A stretch of 64,000 bases of DNA, taken from positions 62,001 through 126,000 of the forward strand of contig NZ_FPBA01000006.1 of the NCBI RefSeq assembly GCF_900116515.1, written 5' to 3'. Source of the DNA: Geodermatophilus amargosae (lineage in GTDB: Bacteria; Actinomycetota; Actinomycetes; Mycobacteriales; Geodermatophilaceae). The position numbers and the translations under genes were made by a program. The number at the start of each line of letters is the position of its first letter. Position 1 is the first letter of the stretch. Shown piece after piece: positions 33,092-42,403 of the stretch. The notes under the pieces were generated by a model. It did no database searches. It was not told the origin of the DNA and worked only from the letters and a program-made list of their open reading frames with translations.

Positions 33092-34482
33092 CCGAGCAGC
33101 TCCAGCAGGCGGGCGCGGTCGGGACCGGGGAGCGGGGACGGCGGGCGCCGGTCGGCGGCGGCCATCCGCCCCTGCACCGCGGGCCGGGCGAGGAGCTCGG
33201 CCAGCGGCGCCATGCACAACCGGTACTCGAGCATCGCGCGGAAGAGGTCGGCGTCGTGCATCGCGGCGCCGAGGAAGGCCCCGAGGTCCGGCGGCGGGGG
33301 AGGCGCGGGCCGGCCGTCCCGGGCGGCGGCCATCCCGGCCAGCCGGGCCCGGTCCTCGGTCCGCTGCTCGGAGACGAAGGGCCCGGCGGTGCGCTCGGTC
33401 TCCTCGTCCCAGGCCACCGCCAGCTCGGCCGGCCGGTCGAGGTGCGCGGCGACGACGCGGCGCAGCAGCGCGGCGTGCAGGAGCCCCACCGACAGCCCAC
33501 GGCCGGCCGAGGGGTTGGAGCAGGCCCAGGCGTCGCCGACGGTCAGCAGACCGGTGACGACGGGACGGCCGTCGACGACGAGGCGCCGGTGGCTGTCCAG
33601 ACCGCCGGCCATCGCCATCACCCCGTCCGCCGGCCGGCCGTCGAGCCAGTGTGCCTGCAGCGGGCAGGCCCCGATGACGCGGTCGAAGACCTCCGGGGAG
33701 CGCAGCGCCCTGAGCGGCGCGTCACCGCTCTGCCCGAAGACGGTCACCGACCAGGTGTCGTTGTCGCCGTCGAGCGTGAGCACCGAGATGCTGCCCAGCG
33801 GGGCGAGCGGCGGACCGAGCGGGGCCGGTCGCCGGGGTCCGGTGAGGTAGCGCGTGTAGTGGACGAACCCCGAGTCCTGCGCGCTGACGGCCGGCGGCCG
33901 GGCGCCGACGTCCTCCAGCCAGCCCGCCGAGGGGGTGCGCCGGCCGGTGGCGTCGACGACGAGGTCGGCCCGGACGTCCTCGCCGGCCGTCGTCCGCACC
34001 CCGGCGGCGTGCGGGACCCCCTCCAGCGCCGGCGGACCCGGGAGCAGTCCCTCCACCCGGACGCCGCGGCGCACGGTGACCCCGGGCGTGTCCTCGGCCG
34101 CGGCGGCCACGGCCGACTCGACCACCGGCCGGCGTCCGGTGACGCCGCGCAGCCGCTCGTCGCCCGGCCGCGGCGCGCGGTCGGTCATCGAGGGCGGCAT
34201 GGAGGTCAGCCGGTCCACCTCCACGCACCCGGCGTCGACCAGCCGCGTCGTCAGGCCGGGCAGCTCCTCGTCGGCGACGGTGCGGAAGCGGGGGAACAGG
34301 GTGTGCGGCTGCCGGAACTGGGCGACGCCGGTCCGGCGCCAGGTGTCCCAGGCCTCGGCCGGGGTGGCCGGGGCGCCGTCGGGATCGGCCTCGAGGACGG
34401 TCACGTCGTGCCCGTCGCGCGCCAGCATCATCGCGGCACCGAGCCCCACCACCCCGCCGCCGCACACCACCACCGAGGCCAT
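33088..34482 (-). CDS. FAD-dependent oxidoreductase, halogenase/monooxygenase-like
   Basis: A 464-residue flavoprotein. The N-terminal FAD motif is [28 protein letters not shown], the middle has [12 protein letters not shown] and the second FAD motif is [23 protein letters not shown]. It belongs to the PHBH-fold flavin monooxygenase/tryptophan-halogenase-like superfamily; the WxWxIP motif of true halogenases is not seen. No clear substrate. The ATG at 34482 has GAGGAG upstream. The stop overlaps that of the convergent SDR gene as CTAG, and the diguanylate cyclase gene ends 149 bases upstream of its start. Confidence 0.85.
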   Translation of the reverse strand: MASVVVCGGGVVGLGAAMMLARDGHDVTVLEADPDGAPATPAEAWDTWRRTGVAQFRQPHTLFPRFRTVADEELPGLTTRLVDAGCVEVDRLTSMPPSMTDRAPRPGDERLRGVTGRRPVVESAVAAAAEDTPGVTVRRGVRVEGLLPGPPALEGVPHAAGVRTTAGEDVRADLVVDATGRRTPSAGWLEDVGARPPAVSAQDSGFVHYTRYLTGPRRPAPLGPPLAPLGSISVLTLDGDNDTWSVTVFGQSGDAPLRALRSPEVFDRVIGACPLQAHWLDGRPADGVMAMAGGLDSHRRLVVDGRPVVTGLLTVGDAWACSNPSAGRGLSVGLLHAALLRRVVAAHLDRPAELAVAWDEETERTAGPFVSEQRTEDRARLAGMAAARDGRPAPPPPPDLGAFLGAAMHDADLFRAMLEYRLCMAPLAELLARPAVQGRMAAADRRPPSPLPGPDRARLLELLG

Positions 34483-34630
34483 GTCCGACTCCTCGCGTCC
34501 GAGCCCGGCCCCGTGCTCCTGCGGAGCCTCCTCGCGGGCGGTGCGGACCGGGCCGGTCCCGGCGCGCGCGTCCCCGGGCGGTGGCGCGTCGGCACGCAGC
34601 GGCGGGCGGGCGTGACCGTCCGGCCGCGGG

Positions 34631-35605
34631 TCAGTCGACGGAGGTCCGGCGATCGGAGCGACGGGCCGACTTCTGCCGGTAGAGGGCGGCATCGGCCCGG
34701 ACGAGCACCGCGGCGAGGTCCTCGCCTGGACGGACGGTCGCCGTCCCGGCCGACCACGGGGCGCTCGAGGCGGCGCGCAGGCGCTCCAGCAGCTCGTCGC
34801 AGCGCGCGGCGTCGGTGCCGGGCAGGCAGAGGACGAACTCGTCGCCGCCGAGGCGGCCGAGCAGGTCCGAGCGGCGCAGCTCGGCGCCCCACTGCATGGC
34901 GAGCGAGCACAGCAGCGCGTCGCCGGCGGAGTGGCCGGCGGTGTCGTTGACGGCCTTGAAGCCGTCGAGGTCGAGCACCGCCACGGTCAGCGGCTCCCTG
35001 GTGCGCTGGGCGTGCGCGAGCAGGCGGGCCGACTCGGCCTCCCAGGCGCGACGGTTGGCCACCCCGGTCAGCGGGTCGGTGCCGGCCGCGTGGCGCAGCG
35101 CCCCGGACTGCCGGATCTGCGCCTCGGTCAGGACGACGGTGGTCACGACGGCGGCCAGCCACGAGGAGACGAAGCCGGACGGTTCCGCGGCGAGCGCTCC
35201 CGCGGTGACGACGGCGACCGCGCCGGCGACCTGCAGCCGGGCCGCGGCCGGCGGCAGCACGTGGCCGGCGAGCAGCCCGAGCGCCACGAGCACCGGGCCG
35301 AGGCCGACGACGCCGACCGCGGTGACCGAGCGCCACGCCAGCAGCGCGGTGAGCACGGACAGCAGCGCGAGCGCGGCGTGGACCAGGCCCATCGGCGCGC
35401 GGTCGCGCAGGTGCCACAGGGCCGCGGACCCGAGCCCGCCGACCGCCGCGAGCGCGGTGAGCAGGACGACCGGCGTCCGGGGCGCCATCGGCCAGAGGGC
35501 ACCGGCCGCGCACATGACGGCGGCACACCCGTACAGCAGCGCGAGCAGGCCCAGCCCGCTCCTGCGATCCCCGTGCACCGGCACACCCCCCGTCGCGGAC
35601 GACAT
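34631..35605 (-). CDS. Membrane diguanylate cyclase (GGDEF)
   Basis: A 324-residue protein: about six membrane helices (20-160) form a sensor-like N-terminus, followed by a GGDEF domain (about 170-320). The active-site GGDEF is intact at 253-257, with [12 protein letters not shown] at the start of the domain. The inhibitory RxxD site is present (RRSD, five residues before GGDEF), so activity is probably limited by its own product, cyclic di-GMP. There is no EAL domain. It lies 58 bases downstream of the HtrA-like gene in the same direction. The ATG at 35605 lacks a clear Shine-Dalgarno. Confidence 0.9.
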   Translation of the reverse strand: MSSATGGVPVHGDRRSGLGLLALLYGCAAVMCAAGALWPMAPRTPVVLLTALAAVGGLGSAALWHLRDRAPMGLVHAALALLSVLTALLAWRSVTAVGVVGLGPVLVALGLLAGHVLPPAAARLQVAGAVAVVTAGALAAEPSGFVSSWLAAVVTTVVLTEAQIRQSGALRHAAGTDPLTGVANRRAWEAESARLLAHAQRTREPLTVAVLDLDGFKAVNDTAGHSAGDALLCSLAMQWGAELRRSDLLGRLGGDEFVLCLPGTDAARCDELLERLRAASSAPWSAGTATVRPGEDLAAVLVRADAALYRQKSARRSDRRTSVD

Positions 35606-35663
35606 CGTCCCCCATGGCGGGGCCCTGGAGCGCGACGGCGGGCGTCCCCCTCGGAGGGAGGGG

Positions 35664-36605
35664 TCAGCCGGTGAGTTCGGTGGGCACCGCGATGACGTCG
35701 ACCATCGCCCCGAGCCGGTACACCGTCACCGGCAGCGGCCGGCCGATCGCCTCGGTGAAGAGCAGCCGCTGCAGGCTCTGCGCCTCGGCCACGGGTGCCC
35801 GGCCGGCCTCGAGCACCAGGTCGCCGGCGCGCAGCCCGGCCCGGTCGGCGGGCGACCCGGCGACGACGTCGACCACGCGCAGTCCCCGACGCCGGCCGGT
35901 GCGCTCGGCCAGCGGTGCCGGCAGCGGCGCGGGGCTGCTGACCAGGCCGAGGTAGGCGCGGCGCACCCGCCCGTCGCGCACCAGCGCGTCGACGATGCGG
36001 CGGGTGGTGGCGTTGACCGGCACGGCCAGGCCCAGGCCCCACCCGGCCACCGCGGTGTTGATGCCGACCACCCGGCTGGCGGAGTCGGCGAGCGCGCCGC
36101 CGGAGTTGCCGGGATTGAGCGCGGCGTCGGTCTGGATGACGTCCTCGACCACCCGGGCCGTGCGCCCGTCGCGGGTGGGCAGCGAGCGGCCCAGGCCGCT
36201 GACCACGCCGGCGGTCACCGACCCGGCCAGCCCGAGCGGGTTGCCCACGGCGACGACGAGCTGGCCGACCTGCAGCTGTGCGGCGTCGCCGAGGACCGCG
36301 GGCTCGGGTGCACCCGTGGTCGCGCGGACGACGGCGAGGTCGGAGAGCGGGTCGGTGCCGACCACCTCGACGGGTGCCTCGCTGCCGTCGGCGAACACCG
36401 CGCGGCCGGCGCGCGCCCGCCCGACGACGTGCGCGTTGGTCAGCATCAGCCCGTCGCCGGGGACGACGACCGCGGAGCCGGCGCCGGAGCGGCCGTCGGG
36501 GCCGGTCACCTGCAGCGCGGCGACGTGCGCGGTGAGGTCGGCGGCCACCACGGTGACCACCCGGCTGTAGGCGTCCAGGGCGGCGTCGGTGTCCGGTCGG
36601 GTCAC
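35664..36605 (-). CDS. HtrA-like S1C serine protease with PDZ domain, no signal peptide
   Basis: A 313-residue trypsin-fold protease with an intact triad: His59 in TNAHVV, Asp89 in SDLAVV and Ser168 in NPGNSGG. A PDZ domain follows (about 225-305; GLRVVDVVAGSPADRAGLRAGDLVLE). It has neither signal peptide nor membrane anchor, so it is predicted to stay in the cytoplasm, unlike typical HtrA/DegP. The GTG start has GGAGGTG upstream and is also where homology begins. An inverted repeat GATCACC-N2-GGTGATC lies 18-33 bases upstream and may bind its regulator. Confidence 0.9.
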   Translation of the reverse strand: MTRPDTDAALDAYSRVVTVVAADLTAHVAALQVTGPDGRSGAGSAVVVPGDGLMLTNAHVVGRARAGRAVFADGSEAPVEVVGTDPLSDLAVVRATTGAPEPAVLGDAAQLQVGQLVVAVGNPLGLAGSVTAGVVSGLGRSLPTRDGRTARVVEDVIQTDAALNPGNSGGALADSASRVVGINTAVAGWGLGLAVPVNATTRRIVDALVRDGRVRRAYLGLVSSPAPLPAPLAERTGRRRGLRVVDVVAGSPADRAGLRAGDLVLEAGRAPVAEAQSLQRLLFTEAIGRPLPVTVYRLGAMVDVIAVPTELTG

Positions 36606-36622
36606 GGCGCACCTCCTCGAGT

Positions 36623-36638
36623 GATCACCACGGTGATC
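36623..36638. promoter_or_regulatory. Operator candidate upstream of the HtrA-like gene
   Basis: GATCACC-AC-GGTGATC, a 16-base inverted repeat with perfect 7-base arms, lies directly upstream of the protease GTG start at 36605. Confidence 0.55.
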
Positions 36639-36744
36639 TCCACGTGATTACGTTGTTGCGCCGCCCAGTGGACGCCTCGCGGGACCCCGCCGCCACCGTC
36701 TCCGTCACGCCGTGGGCGAACGGGTCGGGGAGGTCTCCCGCACA

Positions 36745-36780
36745 GTCGTGCTCTGCACCCGTGTGTGTGCAGAGCACGAC
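36745..36780. promoter_or_regulatory. 36-bp inverted repeat upstream of the YbdK gene
   Basis: Perfect 14-base arms, GTCGTGCTCTGCAC (36745-36758) and GTGCAGAGCACGAC (36767-36780), flank an 8-base GT-rich spacer. It lies 82 bases before the YbdK start in the gap between divergent genes. It could be an operator for a dimeric regulator or an RNA hairpin in a leader. Confidence 0.65.
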
Positions 36781-36861
36781 CGTGCCGGTCAGCAGGTGCG
36801 GGGGAGGACCGGCGCCCGTAGCGTCGGCCTGCCCGGCGACCGACCGGCACCGAGGAGTGGC

Positions 36862-37998
36862 GTGCGCACCGACGGCCTGCAGACGGAGGGCGCCGTGGTC
36901 GGGCGGACCCTCGGCGTCGAGGAGGAGTTCCACCTCGTCGACCCGGCCACCATGGAGATGACCCCCGGTCCGCGAGCCTCCGCCGCCGCGCTCGCCGGCG
37001 ACGCGGGGGAGCGGGTGCACCCGGAGATCGCCACCACGCAGCTGGAGATCGCCACCGGGATCTGCACGTCGCTGGAGCAGGTGCGCGCCGAGCTGGTGGC
37101 CGCCCGCAGGGAGGCCGCCGCCGCGGCCGAGCGGGACGGACTCCTGCTGCTGCCGGCCTCCACGCACCCGTGGAACTCGTGGCACACCATGCCGGTCACC
37201 CCGGGCGAGCGCTACGAGGCGATGGTCGACCGTTGGGCGGGCCTGGCGCGGCAGCAGGATATCTGCGGCTGCCACGTGCACGTCGGCATCCCCGACCTCG
37301 ACACCGCCGTGGCCGTCCTCGACCGCACCCGTCCCTACATCCCGGTGCTGCTGGCGATGACCTGCAGCTCGCCGTTCCACGACGGCGTGGACACCGGGTA
37401 CGAGTCCTGGCGCACCCTCTGGTGGACCCGCTTCCCGCACGCCGGCGCGCCCGAGCCGCTGGGCGACGCCGACGGCTACCGCCGGGTCCTCGCCGGGCTG
37501 GTCGCCTCCGGCGTGGTGGCCGACGGCTCGCACCTCTACTGGGACGTCCGTCCCTCGGCCCGGCTGCCCACCATCGAGTTCCGGCTGGCCGACGTCTGCA
37601 CCACCGTCGACGACACCGTCCTGCACGCCGCCCTCGTCCGCTCGCTGGTGCGGGTGCTGGCCGTCCGCGCGCAGCGGGGTGAGCCGGTGCCGGAGCTGCG
37701 GCCGGAGCTGCTGCGGGCGGCGCGGTGGCGGGCGGCCCGCTCCGGTCTCACCGGCCCGCTGTTTGACCCCCTGCGCGCCGAGCTGGTCGGCCCCCGGGAG
37801 GCGGTGGGCGCGCTGCTGGCCGAGCTGGAGGAGGACCTCATCGAGGCCGGGGAGTGGGACGAGGTGACCGCCCGGGTGCAGGACCTGCTCGGCCGGGGTA
37901 CGTCGGCGGCGCGGCAGCGGAGCACCTGGCTGCGCACGGGTGACCGCCGGGCGGTCGCCGAGTGGGTCGTCCGCGAGGGGGCGGCCGGGAGGTCGTGA
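36862..37998 (+). CDS. YbdK-family carboxylate-amine ligase (glutamate-cysteine ligase type 2)
   Basis: A 378-residue ATP-dependent ligase of the GCS2 family. The start of the fold is GRTLGVEEEFHLVD, with the later EIATTQLEIATGICTSLEQV, CGCHVHVGIPD, SSPFHDGVDTGYESWR and LPTIEFRLADVCTTVDD. Family members join glutamate to cysteine weakly or make other amide bonds; the actinobacterial role is not settled because mycothiol, not glutathione, is the main thiol. The GTG at 36862 has GAGGAG at 36852-36857. The stop overlaps the next start as TGATG. Confidence 0.9.
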   Translation: MRTDGLQTEGAVVGRTLGVEEEFHLVDPATMEMTPGPRASAAALAGDAGERVHPEIATTQLEIATGICTSLEQVRAELVAARREAAAAAERDGLLLLPASTHPWNSWHTMPVTPGERYEAMVDRWAGLARQQDICGCHVHVGIPDLDTAVAVLDRTRPYIPVLLAMTCSSPFHDGVDTGYESWRTLWWTRFPHAGAPEPLGDADGYRRVLAGLVASGVVADGSHLYWDVRPSARLPTIEFRLADVCTTVDDTVLHAALVRSLVRVLAVRAQRGEPVPELRPELLRAARWRAARSGLTGPLFDPLRAELVGPREAVGALLAELEEDLIEAGEWDEVTARVQDLLGRGTSAARQRSTWLRTGDRRAVAEWVVREGAAGRS

Positions 37999-38693
37999 TG
38001 GACGGCGGCGACACCGGGGGGTCGGGTCGCGGGCGCTCCGCGGGCGCCGGCCGCCTCGGCGCCCGGCCGGGTCCGCAGCCGGCCGGCCCGCCGCTGCCGG
38101 CCGGCACGACGACGCTGGACCTGGGCGGCAGGGAGGCCCAGGTCGCCGTGCCCGGAGAGGCGTCGGGCCCGCGGCCGCTGCTGGTCTTCTGCCACGGCGC
38201 GGGCGGCACGGCGCAGCAGTCCCTGGCCGCCGTGGGCGACGTCGCCCTGAGCCGTGGGGTCGTCGTCCTCGCGACGTCGTCGGTCGGCGCCACCTGGGAC
38301 CTGCTGACCGGCGGGCTGGGGCACGACGTCGCCGTCCTCGAGGCCGCGCTCGAGCGGGTTGCCGCCGGCGTGGCGGTCTCGCGCGTCGCGCTCGGCGGCT
38401 TCTCCGACGGTGCCTCGTACGCGTTGTCGCTCGGGCTGGCCAACGGCGACCTGTTCGAGGCGCTGCTGGCCTTCTCGCCCGGCTTCACCGCCCCGCCCGG
38501 ACGCACGGGCCGGCCGCGCGTCTGGATCGCCCACGGCACCGCCGACCGCGTGCTGCCGGTGGACCGCTGCGGCCGCCGGGTCTCCCGGGACCTGGCCGCG
38601 GCCGGCTACGACGTCACCTACGACGAGTTCGACGGCGGCCACGTGGTGACACCGGGCCTGGTCACCGCCGCGCTCGACACCTGGCTGACCTGA
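37998..38693 (+). CDS. Alpha/beta hydrolase (esterase-like), coupled to the YbdK ligase
   Basis: A 231-residue hydrolase. The elbow GGFSDGASYAL carries the nucleophile Ser; the oxyanion region is LVFCHGAGGTAQQ; Asp and His are in AHGTADRVLP and EFDGGHVV. It resembles small phospholipase/carboxylesterase-type enzymes. The first 45 residues are Gly/Arg/Pro-rich and likely disordered. Its ATG overlaps the ligase stop (TGATG), so the two are co-translated; the pair may process one amide or ester metabolite. Repeat copy 2 begins 2 bases after its stop. Confidence 0.85.
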   Translation: MDGGDTGGSGRGRSAGAGRLGARPGPQPAGPPLPAGTTTLDLGGREAQVAVPGEASGPRPLLVFCHGAGGTAQQSLAAVGDVALSRGVVVLATSSVGATWDLLTGGLGHDVAVLEAALERVAAGVAVSRVALGGFSDGASYALSLGLANGDLFEALLAFSPGFTAPPGRTGRPRVWIAHGTADRVLPVDRCGRRVSRDLAAAGYDVTYDEFDGGHVVTPGLVTAALDTWLT

Positions 38694-38695
38694 GC

Positions 38696-38753
38696 GAGGA
38701 CCCCCCTGCCCCCCACCGCTCGCAGGCTCGCGGCGGGCCCCTGCAGGGGGGCC
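38696..38753 (+). repeat. Dispersed palindromic gene-end repeat, copy 2
   Basis: Begins GAGGACCCCCCTGCCCCCC 2 bases after the esterase stop and ends in CCCCTGCAGGGGGGCC 9 bases before the stop of convergent ndh. It shares the CCGCTCGC...GCTCGCG core with copies at 15711, 63448 and 63598. Confidence 0.88.
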
Positions 38754-38762
38754 ATCGGTCCG

Positions 38763-40208
38763 TTACGCGGTGCGGCGGCCGACGTAGTCGTGCTGCTGCT
38801 CCGGGTTGACCTCGTCAGGGTTGTCCGCGTGGTCCTTCGGGCCGCCGGTCTTCGACGCCTCGAAGCCGGGGCCGACCTTCTCCAGGGCGAGGCGGCCGTA
38901 GACCTGCTGCTGGGTGGCCACCCGCTGGGAGCGGCCCCGGCCGAGGAAGCTGACCATCCAGTGCAGGACCGTGGTGACCCGGCTCTTGAAGCCGATGATG
39001 TAGAAGAGGTGCACCACCAGCCAGATCACCCAGGCGATGAAGCCCTCGAACTTCATCCCCTTGATGTCGGCCACCGCGGAGAACCGCGAGATGGTCGCCA
39101 TGTTGCCCTTGTCGCGGTAGCGGAAGGCGCCCTTGGGCTCCTTGCCGGCCAGCCGCCGCTGGATCTGCTCGGCGGCGTAACGCCCGCCCTGGATGGCCAC
39201 CTGGGCGACGCCGGGGTACTTGTCGGGGTGGTTGGCCATGTCGCCGACGACGTGGATCTCGGGGTGACCGGGCAGCGTGAGGTCCGGCTGCACCGAGATG
39301 CGTCCGGCCCGGTCGACCTCCGCGCCGGTCCTGTCGCCCAGCAGCCGGCCCAGCGGGGAGGCCTGCACGCCGGCCGCCCAGACCTTGGTGGCCGCGGGGA
39401 TGCGGCGCTGCTGGCCGTCGGAGTCCTTGACCGTCAGGCCGTCGGGGTCCAGGTCGGTGACCAGGGCGCCCAGCTGGACCTCCACACCCATCTCGTTGAG
39501 GTGGCGGCGGGCCTTCTCGCCCAGCTTCGGGCCGAACGGCGGCAGCACCTGCGACGCACCGTCGAGCAGGATGATCCGGGCCTTCTCCGGGTCGATGGTG
39601 CGGAAGTCGCGGCGCAGCGTGCGGTGCGCGAGCTCGGCGATCTGCCCGGCCATCTCCACACCGGTGGGGCCGGCGCCGATGACGACGAAGGTCATCAGCC
39701 GGTCGACCTCGGCGGGGTCGGTGGCCAGCTCGGCGAGCTCGAAGGCGCCGAAGATGCGCCCGCGCAGCTCCAGGGCGTCGTCGATGCTCTTCATGCCGGG
39801 GGCGAACTCGGCGAAGCGGTCGTTGCCGAAGTAGGACTGCCCGGCACCGGCGGCGACGATGAGCTCGTCGTAGGGGTGCAGCGTGGTGCGGCCCAGCACC
39901 GTCGAGGTGACGACGCGCGCCTCCACGTCGATGTCGACGACCTCACCGAGGACCACGCGCGCGTTCTTCTGGTGCCGCAGCACCTCGCGGGTGGCGGGGG
40001 CGATCTCGCCCTCGGACAGGATGCCGGTGGCCACCTGGTAGAGCAGTGGCTGGAACAGGTGGTGGCCGGTCTTGGCGACGACGGTGATGTCCACGTCGGC
40101 GCGGCGCAGCGCCTTGGCGGCGAACAGGCCGCCGAAGCCGGAGCCGACGACCACCACCCGCGGCCGGCCGTTCGGGGAGCTGGCGGTGGGCCCAGGTGAT
40201 GTCGTCAT
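38763..40208 (-). CDS. ndh: Type II NADH dehydrogenase
   Basis: A 481-residue membrane-associated flavoprotein that transfers electrons from NADH to quinone without pumping protons. Two Rossmann motifs are visible: RVVVVGSGFGGLFAAKALRRADV (FAD, about 16-38) and FVVIGAGPTGVEMAGQIAELA (NADH, about 172). The conserved VGDMANHPDK and QVAIQGGRYAA lie near the flavin. A C-terminal hydrophobic stretch (GFIAWVIWLVVHLFYIIGF) attaches it to the membrane. The ATG at 40208 has GGAGAGGA about 9 bases upstream. It is divergent from a small hydrolase gene. Confidence 0.95.
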   Translation of the reverse strand: MTTSPGPTASSPNGRPRVVVVGSGFGGLFAAKALRRADVDITVVAKTGHHLFQPLLYQVATGILSEGEIAPATREVLRHQKNARVVLGEVVDIDVEARVVTSTVLGRTTLHPYDELIVAAGAGQSYFGNDRFAEFAPGMKSIDDALELRGRIFGAFELAELATDPAEVDRLMTFVVIGAGPTGVEMAGQIAELAHRTLRRDFRTIDPEKARIILLDGASQVLPPFGPKLGEKARRHLNEMGVEVQLGALVTDLDPDGLTVKDSDGQQRRIPAATKVWAAGVQASPLGRLLGDRTGAEVDRAGRISVQPDLTLPGHPEIHVVGDMANHPDKYPGVAQVAIQGGRYAAEQIQRRLAGKEPKGAFRYRDKGNMATISRFSAVADIKGMKFEGFIAWVIWLVVHLFYIIGFKSRVTTVLHWMVSFLGRGRSQRVATQQQVYGRLALEKVGPGFEASKTGGPKDHADNPDEVNPEQQHDYVGRRTA

Positions 40209-40337
40209 GATGACTGATCCTCTCCCGTCGGGGGCTGCACTGTCGCCCGGTGGGCCGGTCGGGGACGTGAGACCCGTCACGGCCGCCGTCCGCCGGTGGG
40301 CTCGCGGTGTCCGTTCCTGCCCGGTACAACCAGGCCG

Positions 40338-41027
40338 GTGCCCGTCGTCATCCCCCGGCTCGTACTGGTCCCGGGCTTGGGACTGGACGCGCGCTCGTCC
40401 AGGCGGCTGCGCCGGCGGGTGGCCGCCGACGTCGTGCTCCTACCCGGGATGGGGCGGTCTGCACCTGTGCCGTCCCTCGACGAGCTCGCCACCCGGCTGC
40501 GCGACCGGCTCGGTCCCGGCCCGGTGGTGCTGGCCGGCCACTCGCAGGGCTGCCAGGTGGTGGCCGCGGCCGCCGTCGACCCGCGGGTGGCCGGCGTCGT
40601 CCTGCTCGGCCCGTCGACCGACCCACGGATGCGGGCGCCGTCCCGGCTGGCCGGGTGGTGGCTGCAGACGGCGGTGCACGAGCCCTGGTGGCAGGTGCCG
40701 CTGATCCTGGCCCAGTGGCTGACCACGGGGCCGCGGGCGATGCGGGCGCTGTGGCGGGTCGCCGCCCCCGACCGCATCGACGACCGGCTGCGCGCCGTCG
40801 GTGTGCCGGTGACCGTCGTCCGCGGCACACGGGACCGGCTCTGCCGCGCCGACTGGGCCGCCGCCGTGGCCGCCGCGGCGCCGGTCGCCGAGGTGGTCGA
40901 GGTGCCCGGCGCGGCGCACATGACGGTGCAGACGCACCCGGACGCCGTTGCGGCGGTGCTCCGGACCGCAGTCGGAGCCGCGGCGGTCGCGGATGAGGGG
41001 GGACGCGCCTCCGGCGTGTCACCATGA
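40338..41027 (+). CDS. Alpha/beta hydrolase
   Basis: A 229-residue compact alpha/beta hydrolase: nucleophile Ser in LAGHSQGCQVV, the oxyanion stretch LVLVPGLGLDARS, Asp in VRGTRDRLC and His in VPGAAHMTV. The substrate is unknown. The GTG at 40338 is chosen because homology starts there and TACAAC lies 7 bases before it, with no Shine-Dalgarno. It ends 4 bases before the ROK regulator start. Confidence 0.85.
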   Translation: MPVVIPRLVLVPGLGLDARSSRRLRRRVAADVVLLPGMGRSAPVPSLDELATRLRDRLGPGPVVLAGHSQGCQVVAAAAVDPRVAGVVLLGPSTDPRMRAPSRLAGWWLQTAVHEPWWQVPLILAQWLTTGPRAMRALWRVAAPDRIDDRLRAVGVPVTVVRGTRDRLCRADWAAAVAAAAPVAEVVEVPGAAHMTVQTHPDAVAAVLRTAVGAAAVADEGGRASGVSP

Positions 41028-41031
41028 CCGC

Positions 41032-42198
41032 ATGGCCTCCACCTCCGCCTCGGCCGGCGCACTGCTGCACCACGTGCGCACCGGTCGCGCGCGGAGCCGG
41101 GCCGAGCTGGTCGCGCTGACCGGGGCCTCGCGCAACACCGTCAGCGCCCGCGTGGACGAGCTCATCGCCGCGGGCCTGCTGCAGGAGGGCGGCCGTGGCG
41201 GCAGCACCGGCGGACGGCCGCCGACCCTGCTGCAGTTCAACAGCGGTGCCGGCTGCGTGCTCGCCGTCGACCTCGGCGTCACCAGTGCCGACGTCGCGGT
41301 CACCGACCTGTCGGCGCAGATCCTGGCCACCGTCGGTCACCCGATCGACATCGCCGACGGCCCCGACGTGGTGCTCGCCGAGGTCGACCGGCTGGCGCAG
41401 AAGGCGCTGGCCGAGGCCGGGCTGACCCCGGCCGACGTCTGTGCCGTCGGGGTGGGCGTGCCCGGGCCGGTGGAGTTCTCGACCGGCCGGCCGTCGCACC
41501 CGCCGATCATGCCGGGCTGGCACGACCACCCGATCCCGAGCGCCTTCGGCCGCTACGGGTGCCCGGTCTTCGTGGACAACGACGTCAACGTCATGGCGCT
41601 CGGGGAGATGGGCGTCGGCGGGTCGGCGCAGGACGTGCTGGTGGTCAAGGTCGGTACCGGCATCGGCTGCGGGGTCATCGTCGACGGCGAGGTGTACCGG
41701 GGCGCGCAGGGCAGCGCCGGGGACATCGGGCACATCCACGTGCCGACGCCGGACGGCCGCACCGTGCTGTGCCGCTGCGGCAACGAGAACTGCCTGGAGG
41801 CGCTGGCCGGCGGCGGGGCGCTGCTGCGCGACGCCCTCGAGGCCGGGCTGCCGGTGTCGAGCACCCGGCAGGTCATCGAGCTGGCCGCGCAGGGCGACGG
41901 CCCGGCGCTGGAGCTCGTCCGGCGGGCGGGCCGCATGATCGGCACGGTGCTGGCCGCGCTGGTCAACTTCTTCAACCCGCACCGCATCGTGATGACCGGT
42001 GGGGTCGCCCAGGCGGGAGCACCGCTGCTGGCCGGCATCCGCGAGGCGGTCTACGGCCGCTCCATGCCCCTGGCCGCCCGGGCGCTGGAGATCACCGTCA
42101 GCGACGCCCCGGACCTCTCCGGCCGGGTGGGCGCCGCGCTGATGGCCATCCAGGGCTACCTCGACGAGGACTCGGTCCACCAGGCCCTCGCCCGCTGA
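41032..42198 (+). CDS. ROK-family transcriptional regulator
   Basis: A 388-residue regulator with an N-terminal MarR-like winged helix (about 8-60; SRAELVALTGASRNTVSARVDELIAAGLL) and a ROK sugar-kinase-like domain (about 75-385). ATP-site-like VLAVDLGVTS and the VKVGTGIGCGVIVDG stretch are present; the zinc motif is CRCGNENCLE and the sugar-site is GDIGHIHV. It lies directly upstream of a ribose-type ABC transporter operon and very probably represses it until the sugar is present. CACCAT 6 bases before the ATG suggests a leaderless mRNA. Confidence 0.94.
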   Translation: MASTSASAGALLHHVRTGRARSRAELVALTGASRNTVSARVDELIAAGLLQEGGRGGSTGGRPPTLLQFNSGAGCVLAVDLGVTSADVAVTDLSAQILATVGHPIDIADGPDVVLAEVDRLAQKALAEAGLTPADVCAVGVGVPGPVEFSTGRPSHPPIMPGWHDHPIPSAFGRYGCPVFVDNDVNVMALGEMGVGGSAQDVLVVKVGTGIGCGVIVDGEVYRGAQGSAGDIGHIHVPTPDGRTVLCRCGNENCLEALAGGGALLRDALEAGLPVSSTRQVIELAAQGDGPALELVRRAGRMIGTVLAALVNFFNPHRIVMTGGVAQAGAPLLAGIREAVYGRSMPLAARALEITVSDAPDLSGRVGAALMAIQGYLDEDSVHQALAR

Positions 42199-42322
42199 CC
42201 AGCGGCTCTGGCCCTGGCCGTGTCGCCGTCCCGGGGACGGGAGGCACGGTCGTCTCTGCCGCCCAGCTGCGGGAGTCGCGCACCCGTCCAGGTATCGGTT
42301 CGGTGACGCCGCTCACGGTTGC

Positions 42323-42375
42323 TTGACCCGCTGTGACTCCGTTCATATGGTCACGGCTGCACAGACTAATGGTCA
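42323..42375 (+). promoter_or_regulatory. Promoter and putative operator of the sugar ABC operon
   Basis: TTGACC at 42323-42328 and TATGGT at 42346-42351 are separated by 17 bases, close to an ideal sigma-A promoter. ATGGTCA occurs at 42347-42353 and again at 42369-42375, 22 bases apart on the same helix face and overlapping the -10 and start, fitting a ROK or LacI-type repressor site. Confidence 0.7.
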
Positions 42376-42403
42376 GCGTTGAGCAGAAGTCCGAGGTGAG
42401 GCC

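Noticed and set aside
33088-34482. True flavin-dependent halogenase
   Set aside because: FAD motifs are present but the WxWxIP motif is not seen; kept as a general FAD oxidoreductase.
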